From Adiantum capillus-veneris (Eukaryota > Streptophyta > Polypodiopsida > Polypodiales > Pteridaceae), in assembly GCA_014529385.2 (NCBI GenBank), contig CM043945.1, positions 154,956,241-155,020,240 on the forward strand: 64,000 nucleotides of DNA, in the 5' to 3' direction. How positions within the stretch are numbered: position 1 is the first letter of the stretch; every line of letters starts with the position of its first letter. This document shows positions 20,906 to 31,249 of this stretch, piece after piece. The notes below the pieces were generated by a model. That model saw only the letters and a list, made by a program, of their open reading frames with translations, made no database searches and was not told where the DNA came from. The position numbers and the translations under genes are program-made.

Positions 20906-22412
20906 ACCTCTTAATATTCTACCTTTTTGTTGTATGGTTACTAGTTTCTACACTAATTTGTACACTAATTTTGTATGGTTACTAGTTTCTACACTAATTT
21001 GTATTTGTGGTGCATTATTTTCACAGGTAAAACAATACTACTGAATGTATCATTACTAGTTTTTAGTGGTGCACACCAGTTTTTGGTGATATAGAATCAC
21101 TTTTTAATGTTTTGAAACAATTTAACCAAGACAAAGTATGCAGATATTCAGATTTTGCAAAGTTGCTTCGAGTCTATGAAACCGTTCTTTGCCGAAAATT
21201 GAGGGATCGCTACACCTGCTGTTGTATTGTGCATGTCTTCAGTGTTGCTCCTCTTTTTCCTACGCCCCAAAATATATGCACAAACATCTGAAATAAGAAG
21301 ATCCGTGTCCTCATCAGACAAGTTCACTGTTGTATCCTTTTCAATTGGCTTCTCAGATGATTTTCAACATCCTCTACGTCCCCTTGTTCATTGCAAGTTC
21401 TGGCTTTAGAGGTACCTCGGCTGACTCCTTGGATGCGTCACCTTGAGCTCCCACTACATCTGCTCTTTTTTCATTCCTTTTTTTTGCCTTTTGTTGGTCC
21501 GGAGTGTCTTCGCCTGCTTGTTTCTGGGATGCATTCTTATCCCCGCATCCACCACACATGCTATCAATATTGGGCTTGCGTGATGACCCAGCTTGGGAGT
21601 GTGCTACATAAAAGAAAATGTAATAATACTCAATATTAAGTTATGTGAACATTCAAAGAGAAGAATGTTCCACATAATATTACCAATTCCATCAACAGGA
21701 GATCCAAAGATGCCTTCCATCGGATCTTTCTCTGCAATAACATGGAGAAAAGAAACAAAATGGTCAAGAAATGAATCTACAATCAGCTTCATATCATAAG
21801 GTATAAAAACATCGATTACATGTACCAACATGCTCATCCATGTTTGCCTCTCCAGGTGCCAGCAGCTTCAAAGCATCTTTTAAAGGTTCCTCACATCCAT
21901 GAAATAGACAGTGGCCGGAAGACTTACAGGCAATTACAAAACAAAGTGGGTGATATGGATATTAACACCGGAGCATGTAGACATCGGTAACAACAGTCTG
22001 CATGATAGACATCCCGCAAGCAACACAATCACCTAATTGCACACAGCTATTGTTCGATCCCAAATGAACAGGCGGCCTGACAGGAAGGATAGGCATTCTT
22101 GACTTTAACAAATTAATAATCGTTTCCACAAATCGAAGATGCCCTGTCGCCACTTCTACTTCCCATAACAAAGTGTCATGCTGACCTTGTAAAAAAATAG
22201 CACTGCGTACTTTATAAAACAGTATAAGTGTTTGTGCATTACTTTCAAGAGTCTTCATCACTTTATGTGGTACCACTTAAGAGTGTTATATAAACACATT
22301 TAAGTGTTCTTTTACCATATAAAATGGTCTCTAACCATTTTTTTCTAATTAGAGTTTAACCACTTTTAAGTAATATCAACTACTACTAGGTGAATCAATC
22401 AAGCTTACATAC

Positions 22413-23402
22413 TTGTAACTATGCTGCCTCTTCACCTAGGTTATCGAGATTGTGCACTTCAATATCAAGTCCCATGTCTTTGAGAGCCTCCTTTATGATT
22501 TGAATCAAGGTCTCAAGCTTTGCCATTGCTTCCTCGTTTGGTACAAGCCCAGCCTTATGCAACTTGAGTTCCTCCATATCCTTGTTCAATCTCTCTACGA
22601 TCTTGGTGGCGCCTCGCATCAAACCAACCTGCTCATCTCTCTTTGTCTTTGATTGATCTAAAGCAATTTTTATTGCTTCGAGACATTGCTACTTCTCTTT
22701 TAACTTTTTAGCAGCATTAGCCTTCATGTTAGAAATAGCTGCTACATCAGCCGTTGACGCAAAAAATGTAGTCGAGGAAACATTTGACATTCCAAATGTT
22801 CCCATCGAGCCAAAGGCCCGCTTCTTTAGAAATTCCTCCTTAGCCTGCCCTGAAAATTGATGTCCACCTGAGTATGTCTGCTAGTCAAATCCTGTGCCAG
22901 TACTGTCAGTGTAATTAGGCATATTTTCTGCATTAAATTTCCACTCGCTTCCAAGACATGGACCGTTTGTGGACCTCCATTTCTCCAATTTCCTATTTAA
23001 AGTTTTTTTTTGGCGTAACATTTTGATAACACCTTCAGCATACACAGCCCATGCAACTAAACCTTCAGAATCTTCAGCGCCCTTGCACTTCTGCCACATA
23101 AATCCATGTGCAAAATGCACGCCTACCTCGTTGTTTGGGGGAGCTCCCTGATATACTTTGTGGTATAGCAGGAGACATTCTTCATACATTTCAGTCCTCA
23201 GCCCCTTTAAATGCATCTTCTCCTTTTGGTGGCGCTTGTAAAGCCATACCCTAAGCCACTCCTCATATGAGAAATCATCATCACATAGGAGCTTCGGATC
23301 CTGACCAACCAAGCATAGCCCATATTCGGTATGAAAATCTTCCTTGGTGAAGCAAAATTTTGTTTGAGTGGGTAAGGCCACTCGTGGTACTGTCCACCTC
23401 CC
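22413..23402 (-). pseudogene. Main exon of element C second gene (330 codons)
   Basis: Bounded by an acceptor TGTTTTTACAG and a donor GTATGTAAG. The 990-bp exon is open except for three TAG codons, each replaceable by CAG. The N-terminal half contains FTKEDFHTEYG and YEEWLRVWLYKRHQK; the C-terminal 60 residues are a Leu/Glu/Lys helix likely to form a coiled coil. I do not recognise a family. A partner-binding or multimerising accessory protein is the simplest reading. Confidence 0.5.
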
Positions 23403-23469
23403 TGTAAAAACATATACGAATGCATGTTAGTATGTAATGATCCATAATTAAACTTGTTTTATCAACAAT

Positions 23470-24745
23470 AAGAAGTGGTTGAAATGATTTCTGCACCATT
23501 CTCAGTGGTACTGCAAAATTTTGAAGTAGTGGTGTACCACTAAATGGTTCTCAACCACTTAAAACTGGTTAGGTAACACTAAAAAGTCCTGCTACACCAC
23601 TATTTGCTGGTGATACATCACCTTTTGGTGTTTCTTCACCACTTTAAAGTGGTGTTTCCAGCACATAAAAGTGGGCTGAACCACTGTTCAGTTGTGCTAC
23701 ACCGATGTGAATTATTGTACACAACTTAAAACTGGTGCTACACTCCTAAAAAGTGGTGCTACACCAATAGAATGTGGTATCTCCTTGTAAGCTTCATCAC
23801 TTAAAAGCACTTAACCACCATTTTTAGCAAAGATGCAGAACTAAAGATTATTGCACTTTTCTAAAGCATCACTAAAAAGTGGTTCTACAGCACTGAAAGT
23901 GATTGACCATCACGCACCACCACTTAAATGTGATTTGAACCACAAAAAGTGGTGACCACTACTTTATTGGTGTTTACCACTTTATACCAAATAACGTTCA
24001 GGTTAAGAAGCACCACTTTTCAGTGGTTCTACACACTTTTAAGGTACCGAATAATGTTCTAGTTAAGAAGCACCACTTTATAGTTGTGTTCACCACTTTA
24101 TAGTGATGTTGACCACTTTATAGTGGTCTTCACTATAAACACCACTTAAATGTGATTTGAACCACAAAAAGTGGTGAACACCACTTTATTGGTGTTTACC
24201 ACTTTATACCAAATAACGTTCAGGTTAAGAAACACCACTTTTCAGTGGTTCTACACACTTTTAAGGTACCAAATAACGTTCTAGTTAAGAAGCACCACTT
24301 TATAGTTGTGTTCACCACTTCATAGTGATGTTGACCACTTTATAGTGGTCTTCACCACTATAAAGTGGTGCTTCTTAACTAGAACGTTATTCGGTACCTT
24401 AAAAGTGTGTAGAACCATTGAAAAGTGGTGCACCATCGTGATGCTTTGCTTAAAAGTGATGCTTCACCACAAAATAGTCAGGTTTTTCCACTGAAAAGTG
24501 ATGCACCCATTGTATCGCCAGTTTTTACTAGAACCTTACCTCTTTTTAGTGCTACCCAGCACTTTAAAGTGGTCCAGTATCACTTTTAAGATATGGTGCA
24601 CCATATCAGCATAACTATGTAGTGATGCAACCAGCCCAACTTTAAAGGGTGTTGCAGGTGCACCACTGCAACACAGCCTATCAGTGGTGATGTACCCATA
24701 AAAGTGGGGTTCACCCACTTGATATTTACTAGTGGTGTGCAGACT
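23470..24745. repeat. Palindrome array 2 of element C
   Basis: About 35-40 AGTGGT/ACCACT motifs by eye. A unit of about 218 bp is tandemly duplicated (starting near 23920 and 24138), followed by an inverted partial copy (24354-24440). The array lies inside an intron of C's - strand gene. Confidence 0.85.
24233..24432. repeat. Inverted repeat (about 72-bp arms) within palindrome array 2
   Basis: The arm at about 24235-24306 (CACCACTTTTCAGTGGTTC... to ...CACCACTTTATAG) is repeated in reverse complement at about 24359-24431. The loop is itself palindromic. It could fold into a long hairpin as RNA or single-stranded DNA. Confidence 0.75.
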
Positions 24746-25317
24746 ACTTTTTCCTAATAAAGAAACACTTTAATTGAATCCATGGGGGAAATACCTGCAT
24801 CTAACCTGTTGAACATTTTTCTTCTTAGGTGTACCCTTGGGGGACTCGGAAGTTCTTTTTGTAGCATGCATGTGCAAAAAATTCAGAAATTTTACAAGAC
24901 ATAAAACCAATTTTGGAAATGCATGCATGATGCATCTAACATGTTTTGATAGGCGACTCGTGTGTAGAGCTCTTTCCCTTCCTAGGTGTACCCTTGTCAG
25001 AGTCTGAAGGTCCTTTTGTAGCCTGGTTCTTCATCCTGAAAAAATCACAAATGCCACATAGATACAACATCAATAGTTAAATGCATTCATGCTTGAACCT
25101 GCATGATGCATTCATATAAGCATGCACACACAGTTGATAAAATCTGCATTCATGCTTCAAGCTGCATGATGCTTCAAACTGGATGATGCATTTTTATAAA
25201 TCATTCACAAGGGTGATCAATTAGATGTGCACAATGCATATAAATTCCAGAAATAAATTCTAAACTCACACATGCATCATTAATAGTTACAATCCACGAT
25301 TATCTTGCCACACATTC

Positions 25318-25436
25318 TTTTTTTTTTTTTTTGCAATACCCTCCCCAACATAGGACATACCATATCACCAGGGGTTGAACCTGGGTCCTTGCGCACCCAC
25401 CCATTCACTTTAACCACTAGGGCAAGCCCCCTTTGG
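25318..25436 (-). mobile_element. tRNA-derived SINE with perfect 18-bp target duplication
   Basis: The - strand body has an A-box-like TTGCCCTAGTGGTTAAAG and a perfect B box GGTTCAACCCC, about 30 bp apart, and ends in 15 A (T on the + strand at 25318-25332). It is flanked by the identical 18-mer TTATCTTGCCACACATTC (25300-25317 and 25437-25454). It needs LINE machinery in trans. The intact duplication means this is one of the youngest insertions here; it sits inside element C. Confidence 0.92.
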
Positions 25437-26021
25437 TTATCTTGCCACACATTCAGAGAAAAGCATACAGCGCTTCTACATCTGCATGAAGCATGTTAAA
25501 ACATGGATCAATGCTACCTGGAAATGCTACCTAGGAAAACCAGCCACATTCAAATTCAACCAACATTCGAGATAGAATGCTTCAAGCTACATGATACCAC
25601 ATACCTGTTGCTGCTCTGCAGGGGATTTTTACTGAAGTTGATGACCAGCCCAGCAAAAAGTACTCCTCTGGAATTTGCTTGCTATTGTTGTGATGTTGTT
25701 GCTTGTTGCTTCGGCTAGTAGAGAAACGCAAAGGAGGGAGGAAAGAGGGAATCAAAAACCTGAATGGCACAGGAAAGACAGAGAGAGGGGGGAGGAATGA
25801 GCGAGACAGAGTGGGAGGGACGAGACTTGAGAGAATATTTGCATTAAGTGCTTGAAAGTACCTTGAGGTGATCATTAACCAGTAAGCGCTTTCACTTAGT
25901 ACACGTCAAATTTTAACCCTTTTTTGCCATAAATTTTGAATTTAATCCCACTATTTCAAACGCCTAAACCACCCATTTTCTCAACCCCAAAAACCATATA
26001 GTATATAGTGGCAAAAGCGGT

Positions 26022-26043
26022 CCACCTATACATGCTTTCACCC
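26022..26043 (-). repeat. Right terminal inverted repeat of element C
   Basis: Reverse complement of 17449-17470, 22 of 22 bp. The following CATA matches the left flank. Confidence 0.92.
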
Positions 26044-26627
26044 CATAACAATTTATACCTAGCTAATTTGGCATTGGACATACTTGAAAAGAGAGAGAAA
26101 TAGAACAATTGACAAAAGTTGCAGATCGGATTTACATGGAGCCGGTCCCCCCCTCCATAAAGGCTTTCTATTGTAGCTTCTCCCATCAAAGGAGACTTTT
26201 GTACAATACAATTCTTGTGTTCCTTGACAAAACTCGTTGGTACAATGAAGATGGAATATTCATGCACCAAATTATGCTTGAAAAACACACCTCTTGTCCC
26301 TAGACTCACTTCCAAGACCTCACACACCTTCAAAAATGGTGAGAGCTAGCGGGGAATAAGGAAAGATTGAGAGGAAGAAGGTGTATCTTACGAGAAAGAA
26401 GTATTATCCTCACATAATCACTCTAATAGTATAGCTTAGCTTAGTAAATAGCATGGTAGAGGAGATGAGCATGCCCTTGAATCTTGGCCCTTGGTTGGAT
26501 TTGCATTCCATAGCCAAGAGTTATTGGTGTAGGCCCCTACTTCTCAATGTTTGGAGAAGGAGATGGAGTTCTTCTTGCACACATGAGTTGTGTGTATGTG
26601 TGTAGCATAAAAGATAGACTAAAATGC

Positions 26628-26686
<59 letters not shown>

Positions 26687-27458
26687 CCTTTCCCCTTTTG
26701 TGAGAGCTTTAGGTAATTAAAATAAGTTATTAAACTCTCATTGGACCTCTTTGTCTTTTGGTCAATAGGAATCAAGCAAGCCATTGGACTGCTGGATTCT
26801 CAATGGACCCTTTGGTAGACTATCCCAATAGTCTCTAGGGATCTTAATTCCTATTGGTTCTTTTATCAAGCATTTTTAAATTGATTAGACTAAATTTATT
26901 CTAGCTTAATTCTCATTGGTCCACCTGTATGGCCATCCAATAGAATTTTAGGGGAGATTGAGGGCAACTGGCCTAGGAGCGTGACATGTGTCCAATATTC
27001 CCTTTGTGTAAAGGGGGAGCTTTGGAGTGTGTGTGTTAATCTCTCATCCCCTAGTATTGGAGCTTTGGAGTGTGTGTGTGTGTTAATCTCTCATCCCCTA
27101 GTATCGGGGCTCGCCCCCTCCTTCCTAGGGATGTGGGAAGACTTTTTAGTCTTCCCATGACCATCCAATTTTCCCCTACTTTGGCCGTTGGACATTTGAG
27201 TTAATTTTTTGAATTTTAGCCTATGGAATTCTTAATGGAACTGAACCTTAGGTGTTTTAAGCCCCATTGAAGCACATTGCCATTTTGCTGACTGTCCCCC
27301 TTTGGATCCCTATTTTCCCTCCTTTGGATCCCTACGGAGACCGGTCTGAAAGCCTTACCAATATTCTAGCTTTTACTCCCTTGGTACTTCCCCATATTAA
27401 ATGATCAGTTTAACATGATAAAATCACTTGGGAGAATTAGATATTAGTTTTTATGACA
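26044..27458 (-). repeat. Element D 3' LTR, main fragment
   Basis: Aligns with 33260-34932 and ends ...TTTTTATGACA at 27458, next to the purine tract. It lacks about 100 bp found beside the microsatellite in the other LTR. Confidence 0.9.
26632..26684. repeat. (CT)n microsatellite in D 3' LTR
   Basis: About 26 CT units, without the long GT run found at the same place in the 5' LTR. Confidence 0.93.
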
Positions 27459-27471
27459 TTACCTCTCTCTT
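27459..27471 (-). other. Polypurine tract of element D
   Basis: Reads AAGAGAGAGGTAA on the - strand, directly before the LTR start TGTCATAAAAAC. Confidence 0.8.
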
Positions 27472-27792
27472 GAAATCATAGTCGTCCTCGACTATGAGGT
27501 AGAGAAGATAAAACCTAGTCATTAGTTCGTTTGCTAGTGGGTAGAGGATCCCTATTTTACCCTACGACACCATTCCAGAATGGATGACTAGTCCATTTGG
27601 TGCTTTAGAGCCTTAGTTGCCACAATCATGCCCACACATTAGTCTGTATCAATCTTCCATAGTAGAGTGACAAACTCTACTTGGTGTTTGGGAGACGTCG
27701 TCCCCACAAACATGATCTTAAGCATGCATACTTATTAGCATGTGCGCACTATAAAGAAAAAGAGAGTCTTACAAGACAAAAACTTTGTTCGT
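27472..27792. other. Element D 3' untranslated interior
   Basis: About 320 bp between the end of the integrase/chromodomain frame and the purine tract. No coding signal seen. Confidence 0.6.
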
Positions 27793-29340
27793 TTATACAT
27801 ATTTACATTTGCTTACTTCTAGGGAATCATTGTAAGCATTGACAAGGTTTAGATTATCCTTTAATTGTATGCCTTGCATCCATCTAGCATCTTCAAAAGG
27901 ATAAATTTTAAACTTGATAAGATATCGTCGGATAGTCTTACCACCTCGCAATACCTTGTCTTCGTGTCGGAGAATGGACTCGAACTGCAGCACTTCTTCT
28001 TGGTCCTTGATCTCCGGTAGGTCTTCAATGATTGCTTCTTGAGGTGGCTCTCCTTTGTAAGGCTTTAGTAGGCTCACATGGAAAGGATTGTGTATGAGCC
28101 AATGGCTAGGAAACTTGAGTTGATAGGCCATCTGATTGATTGGCGTAAGAATCTAAAAGGGACCATATTACCTTTTTGATAACTTAGCATAGTACTTTGG
28201 GTGTCTTGTAGGATTCTTGTCCATTGTGTGCCTTAATCGAGATTTGGGAAACTTAAGCAAGACCCAATCATTTTGTTTAAAGGCTAGGGCTCTTCTATGC
28301 TTATTAGGAGCCTCCTTTTTCCTTTTCTGAGAGATGAATATAACATCCTTAATCTTTTGAAAAGATTCTTGCAGGTCTCGATTATATTCATCTGCAGCGA
28401 AGATCTTCCAATGTACCTTAAGTAGCAGGGGACTTTTTGATCTTCCCTCTATCACCTCAAAGGGTGCTTTTCCCGTGGAAGTATGTACATTGTTGTTGTA
28501 AGCATACTCCACTAAAGGTAAGTACTTTGCCCATTGGGACTTTGATCTACTTCTGTGACATAAGCTTTTGGTAGATCAAGAATTGTTAGGTTAGCTATTT
28601 CACTTTGGCCATCCGTTTGGGCATGATAGGCCAAAGAGAATTTTAGCCTTGTACCTAAATTCTCAAAGAGACCCTTCCAAAAATTACTGGTCATTCTAGG
28701 ATCTCTATCTGACACTGTATAGACATTGGCAAGCCATGGTATTTGAAGATTTGTGATATAAAGAGGGTTGCCACTTGATGGGCCTTGATAGTCTTTTTGA
28801 CAGGTATGAAATGTGCGTGTTTGCTAAACCTGTCTACTCTCATCCATATTCCTGTATTCCCATGGATAGACTTGGGCAATCCAAAGATAAAATCCATGGA
28901 CATGCTCTCCCCTGATGAATTAGGGATTGGCAAAGGTTGAAGCAATCCAGTTTGCTTCCCTCTCTCAAACTTCATCTTTTGGCATACCACACATTTTGAA
29001 ACATACTCTTGTTTGTTTGCTTTCAGGGTAGGCCAATATAAATATTTTTATATCCCTTTTGGGGTAGTCTGAATCCCTCTATGCCCCGCATAAGGAGGAG
29101 CATGAGATTCATACATTACTTTCTCACGTAGTGAGTTAGTAACACGTAGTCTATTGCTATAGAAAGATAACCATCTTGTAGGGTAAATGGTTCTTCCTTC
29201 TTCCCTAGTGCAAGGGCTGAAATCACGTCTCTGAAATCAAGATCGATAGTGTACTCATCTATCATAGAAGATAGATCATTGTGAGTTGATATGGATATCG
29301 CATTCACTCTCACTCATCTTGAGAGTGCTTCAGCCACTTG
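27793..29340 (-). pseudogene. Element D integrase with C-terminal chromodomain, broken
   Basis: The order on the - strand starts with the RNase H to integrase linker (about 29313-29000). The catalytic core has MDFIFGLP, then SDRD, then AYHAQTDGQSE (Glu present), split by a frameshift near 28700. A further shift near 28510 leads to the C-terminal segment with LLKFPKSRLRH. Last comes AYQLKFPSHW...FHVSLLKPY with a chromodomain-like tail (ILRHEDKVLRGG...YLIKFKIYPFEDARW). A chromodomain after integrase defines chromoviruses and targets them to modified chromatin. At least four breaks make this copy inactive. Confidence 0.85.
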
Positions 29341-29607
29341 ATTATGCTTGCCAACAATGTGAGCAATGTGAAAATGAAATTGCAAAAGAAAATTTACCCA
29401 CCTCATTTGTTTGTCTGAGAGCTTGGTCTATGTCATGAAGTACTTAAGGCTTTGGTGATCCGTTCGCAAAATGAAAGGAGTCCCCATTAAATTGTGTTTT
29501 CACGAATCTAGAGCATGTAGAGCTGCTAAGAGTTCCTTCTCATATATGCCTAGAGTTTTCTCAATAGGGTCGAGCCTTTGACTTTCATAGGCTATGGCAT
29601 GCCCTTC
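29341..29607 (-). pseudogene. Element D RNase H remnant
   Basis: Falls between the RT and the integrase linker. Short pieces of RNase H-like sequence can be read (for example near 29580-29450), but no long frame remains. Confidence 0.5.
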
Positions 29608-30633
29608 TTAGAGCGAAACAGCTCCAAGGCAATCACCACAAGTGTCGCATTGGACCTCAAATGGTTTTGAGAGATCCGGTAGTGTAAGCATAGGTTGAGA
29701 GATAAGCTTCTCTTTAAGCTTTTCAAAAGCATTTTTCTCCTTGGTGGACCATATATACCTAACATTTTTCTTTGTTAGGTCATGTAATGGTCTCGCGATT
29801 GGTGAGAACTTCTCTATGAAGCGTCTATAGTATGCACACATACCTATAAAGCTTCTTAGTTCATTCAGATTCCTTGGATTAGGCCATCCTTTTATTACCT
29901 CTAACTTTGATGGATCCATTTGGATGCCATCTTGAGAGATAATGTGACCTAAATACTGAATCTCTTGTAAGAAAAATTCACTTTTATTTTGATTTATATA
30001 AAGCTTATTCTCTCGTAAAACTTGAAATATTACCTGGAGGTGTTGCTTGTGCTCGTCTAATGAATTAGAGTAGATGATTATATCATCAAAGAACACTCTA
30101 GTAAAGGTTTGGTGAGGCTTGAATAGCTTCTCCATCAAGCGGTTAAATGTGGTTGGTGCATTGGTCAAGCCAAAAAGGCATGACAATGTACTTGTAAAGG
30201 CCAAACGTAGTGCAAAATGTGGTCTTTACAATATCTTGATCAACTATCCCTATTTGATGGTAGCCACTTTTTAGGTCAATCCTACTAAAGTAGGTCGACC
30301 CATATAGCTTATCAAATAGGTAATCTACCCGTGGAAGAGGAAACGTATTCTTGATAGTGATCCTATTTAGTGCTCTATAGTCGACACACATACGATATGT
30401 TCCATCTTTCTTTTGCACTAATAACATTAGTGAACAGAATGGAGATGAGCTAGGCCTAACCATGCCTTTCTCAACCAACTCATGCACTTGCTAGATAGTC
30501 TCCTCTTGTTGAGCTTGTGAAACTTGATAAGGAGGTTTATTAGGCGGTGAGATTCCTGGAAGAAGTTCAATTGCATAGTCGTCATCCCCTCGTTTGGGAG
30601 GTTGTTCACAAGGAATGTCGTCAATAAAAACAT
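29608..30633 (-). pseudogene. Element D reverse transcriptase
   Basis: Two frames joined by a shift near 30200. The first (30487-30143) has MCVDYRALNRITIKN and the SRIDLKSGYHQI motif. The second (30204-29608) has FFDDIIIYS (catalytic DD), YLGH and the thumb region up to a connection segment. The upstream part to 30633 links to protease. It is a typical Ty3/gypsy RT with no sign of a second RNase H. Confidence 0.88.
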
Positions 30634-30735
30634 CTTGGAACCCCTTTAGGAAATTGGATAACTCTAATTCCTTTTGATTTTTTATATTTTCTTTTGCTAA
30701 AGCATTAGGTTCATTTGGATAACCTTTAACAAAAA

Positions 30736-31230
30736 TCATGTACACGAAAATAGAGCTCTTATGATTGACTTATTGAAAGCTTGCTTATGTACAATGGGTA
30801 TGGTACTACCCAACTCCTTAGCATCTATGTATATATCTTTTTCCTTGAACCTAAAGTAGGTTTGAATTTCAGGGAATGTAACATTGGTAGCCATGTGATC
30901 AAACCATGGTGCCCCTAGGATTACATCCTCATGCTTGAGAGGAGAGATGAAGAAATCCTCCTTGTCCACATAGCTTTGGATATGGAGCCTCAATTTCCCG
31001 ATGAAGGGTGTGACTGAGGCTTCTTGCCCCTTGAAAGCACCATCGGCAGGTAGGACATCTCCCATCTCATAGGTTTGGATGCCTAGCTTGGTGGCCAACT
31101 CTGTGGATATGAAATTGTGAGTAGAAACAGGGTCAAAGAGAATAAAAGAATCATGTTCTCTTACCTTTCCCCATGCATGGCATAGAGGAGATCCTTTGTG
31201 ATGAGCATCCTCTTCTTGAATTTCAACCAA
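30736..31230 (-). pseudogene. Element D aspartic protease region
   Basis: 165 open codons. The catalytic loop reads LFDPVSTHNFIS, where chromoviruses have D-S-G-S-THNF, so Ser-Gly has become Pro-Val and activity is unlikely. ILGAPW lies further along, as in retropepsin-like domains of this group. Confidence 0.8.
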
Positions 31231-31249
31231 GGTAGCTCTAGGAGGCTCA

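Larger units (their letters stand above)
21140..25036 (-). pseudogene. Element C second gene, multi-exon, unknown product
   Basis: Read on the - strand, a series of open segments has good splice signals. An exon starting after TTTTTTCAG at 25036 (MKNQATKGPSD...) and a similar one near 24850-24797 (ATKRTSESPKG...) look like duplicated exons sharing a KGTP(K/R)K motif. The main exon is 22413-23402. Others include 21684-21731 (48 bp, AG/GT bounded) and 21416-21603 (CGGCGDK, then a Lys/Arg-rich segment). A later segment has DVCAYILGRRKKR. Acidic, basic and Cys-containing segments suggest a DNA- or chromatin-binding accessory protein. That role is inferred only from composition and context. Confidence 0.45.
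17449..26043. mobile_element. Element C: 8.6-kb DNA transposon with palindrome arrays, superfamily uncertain
   Basis: The ends are perfect 22-bp inverted repeats beginning GGGTGAAAGCATGTATAG. They are flanked by CATA on both sides (17445-17448 and 26044-26047), and the uninterrupted LTR of D has a single CATA at this point. The insertion and a 4-bp (or 3-bp ATA) target duplication are therefore read directly from the empty-site comparison. Inside are a + strand gene beginning near 17980, a - strand multi-exon gene (about 21140-25036), two large arrays of AAGTGGT/ACCACTT motifs, and a SINE. A 4-bp duplication with GGG ends does not fit hAT, CACTA or Mutator; Sola-like is one possibility, held weakly. 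Confidence 0.82.

Noticed and set aside
25333-25436. A tRNA gene
   Set aside because: A and B boxes are present, but the body does not form a complete cloverleaf, ends in an A tail and has an 18-bp duplication, so it is a SINE.
17439-26052. hAT transposon (TAGGGTGAAA resembles Ac ends)
   Set aside because: No 8-bp duplication is present, and the right end reads TATGGGGTGAAA; the empty site in D's other LTR supports CATA or ATA as the duplication.
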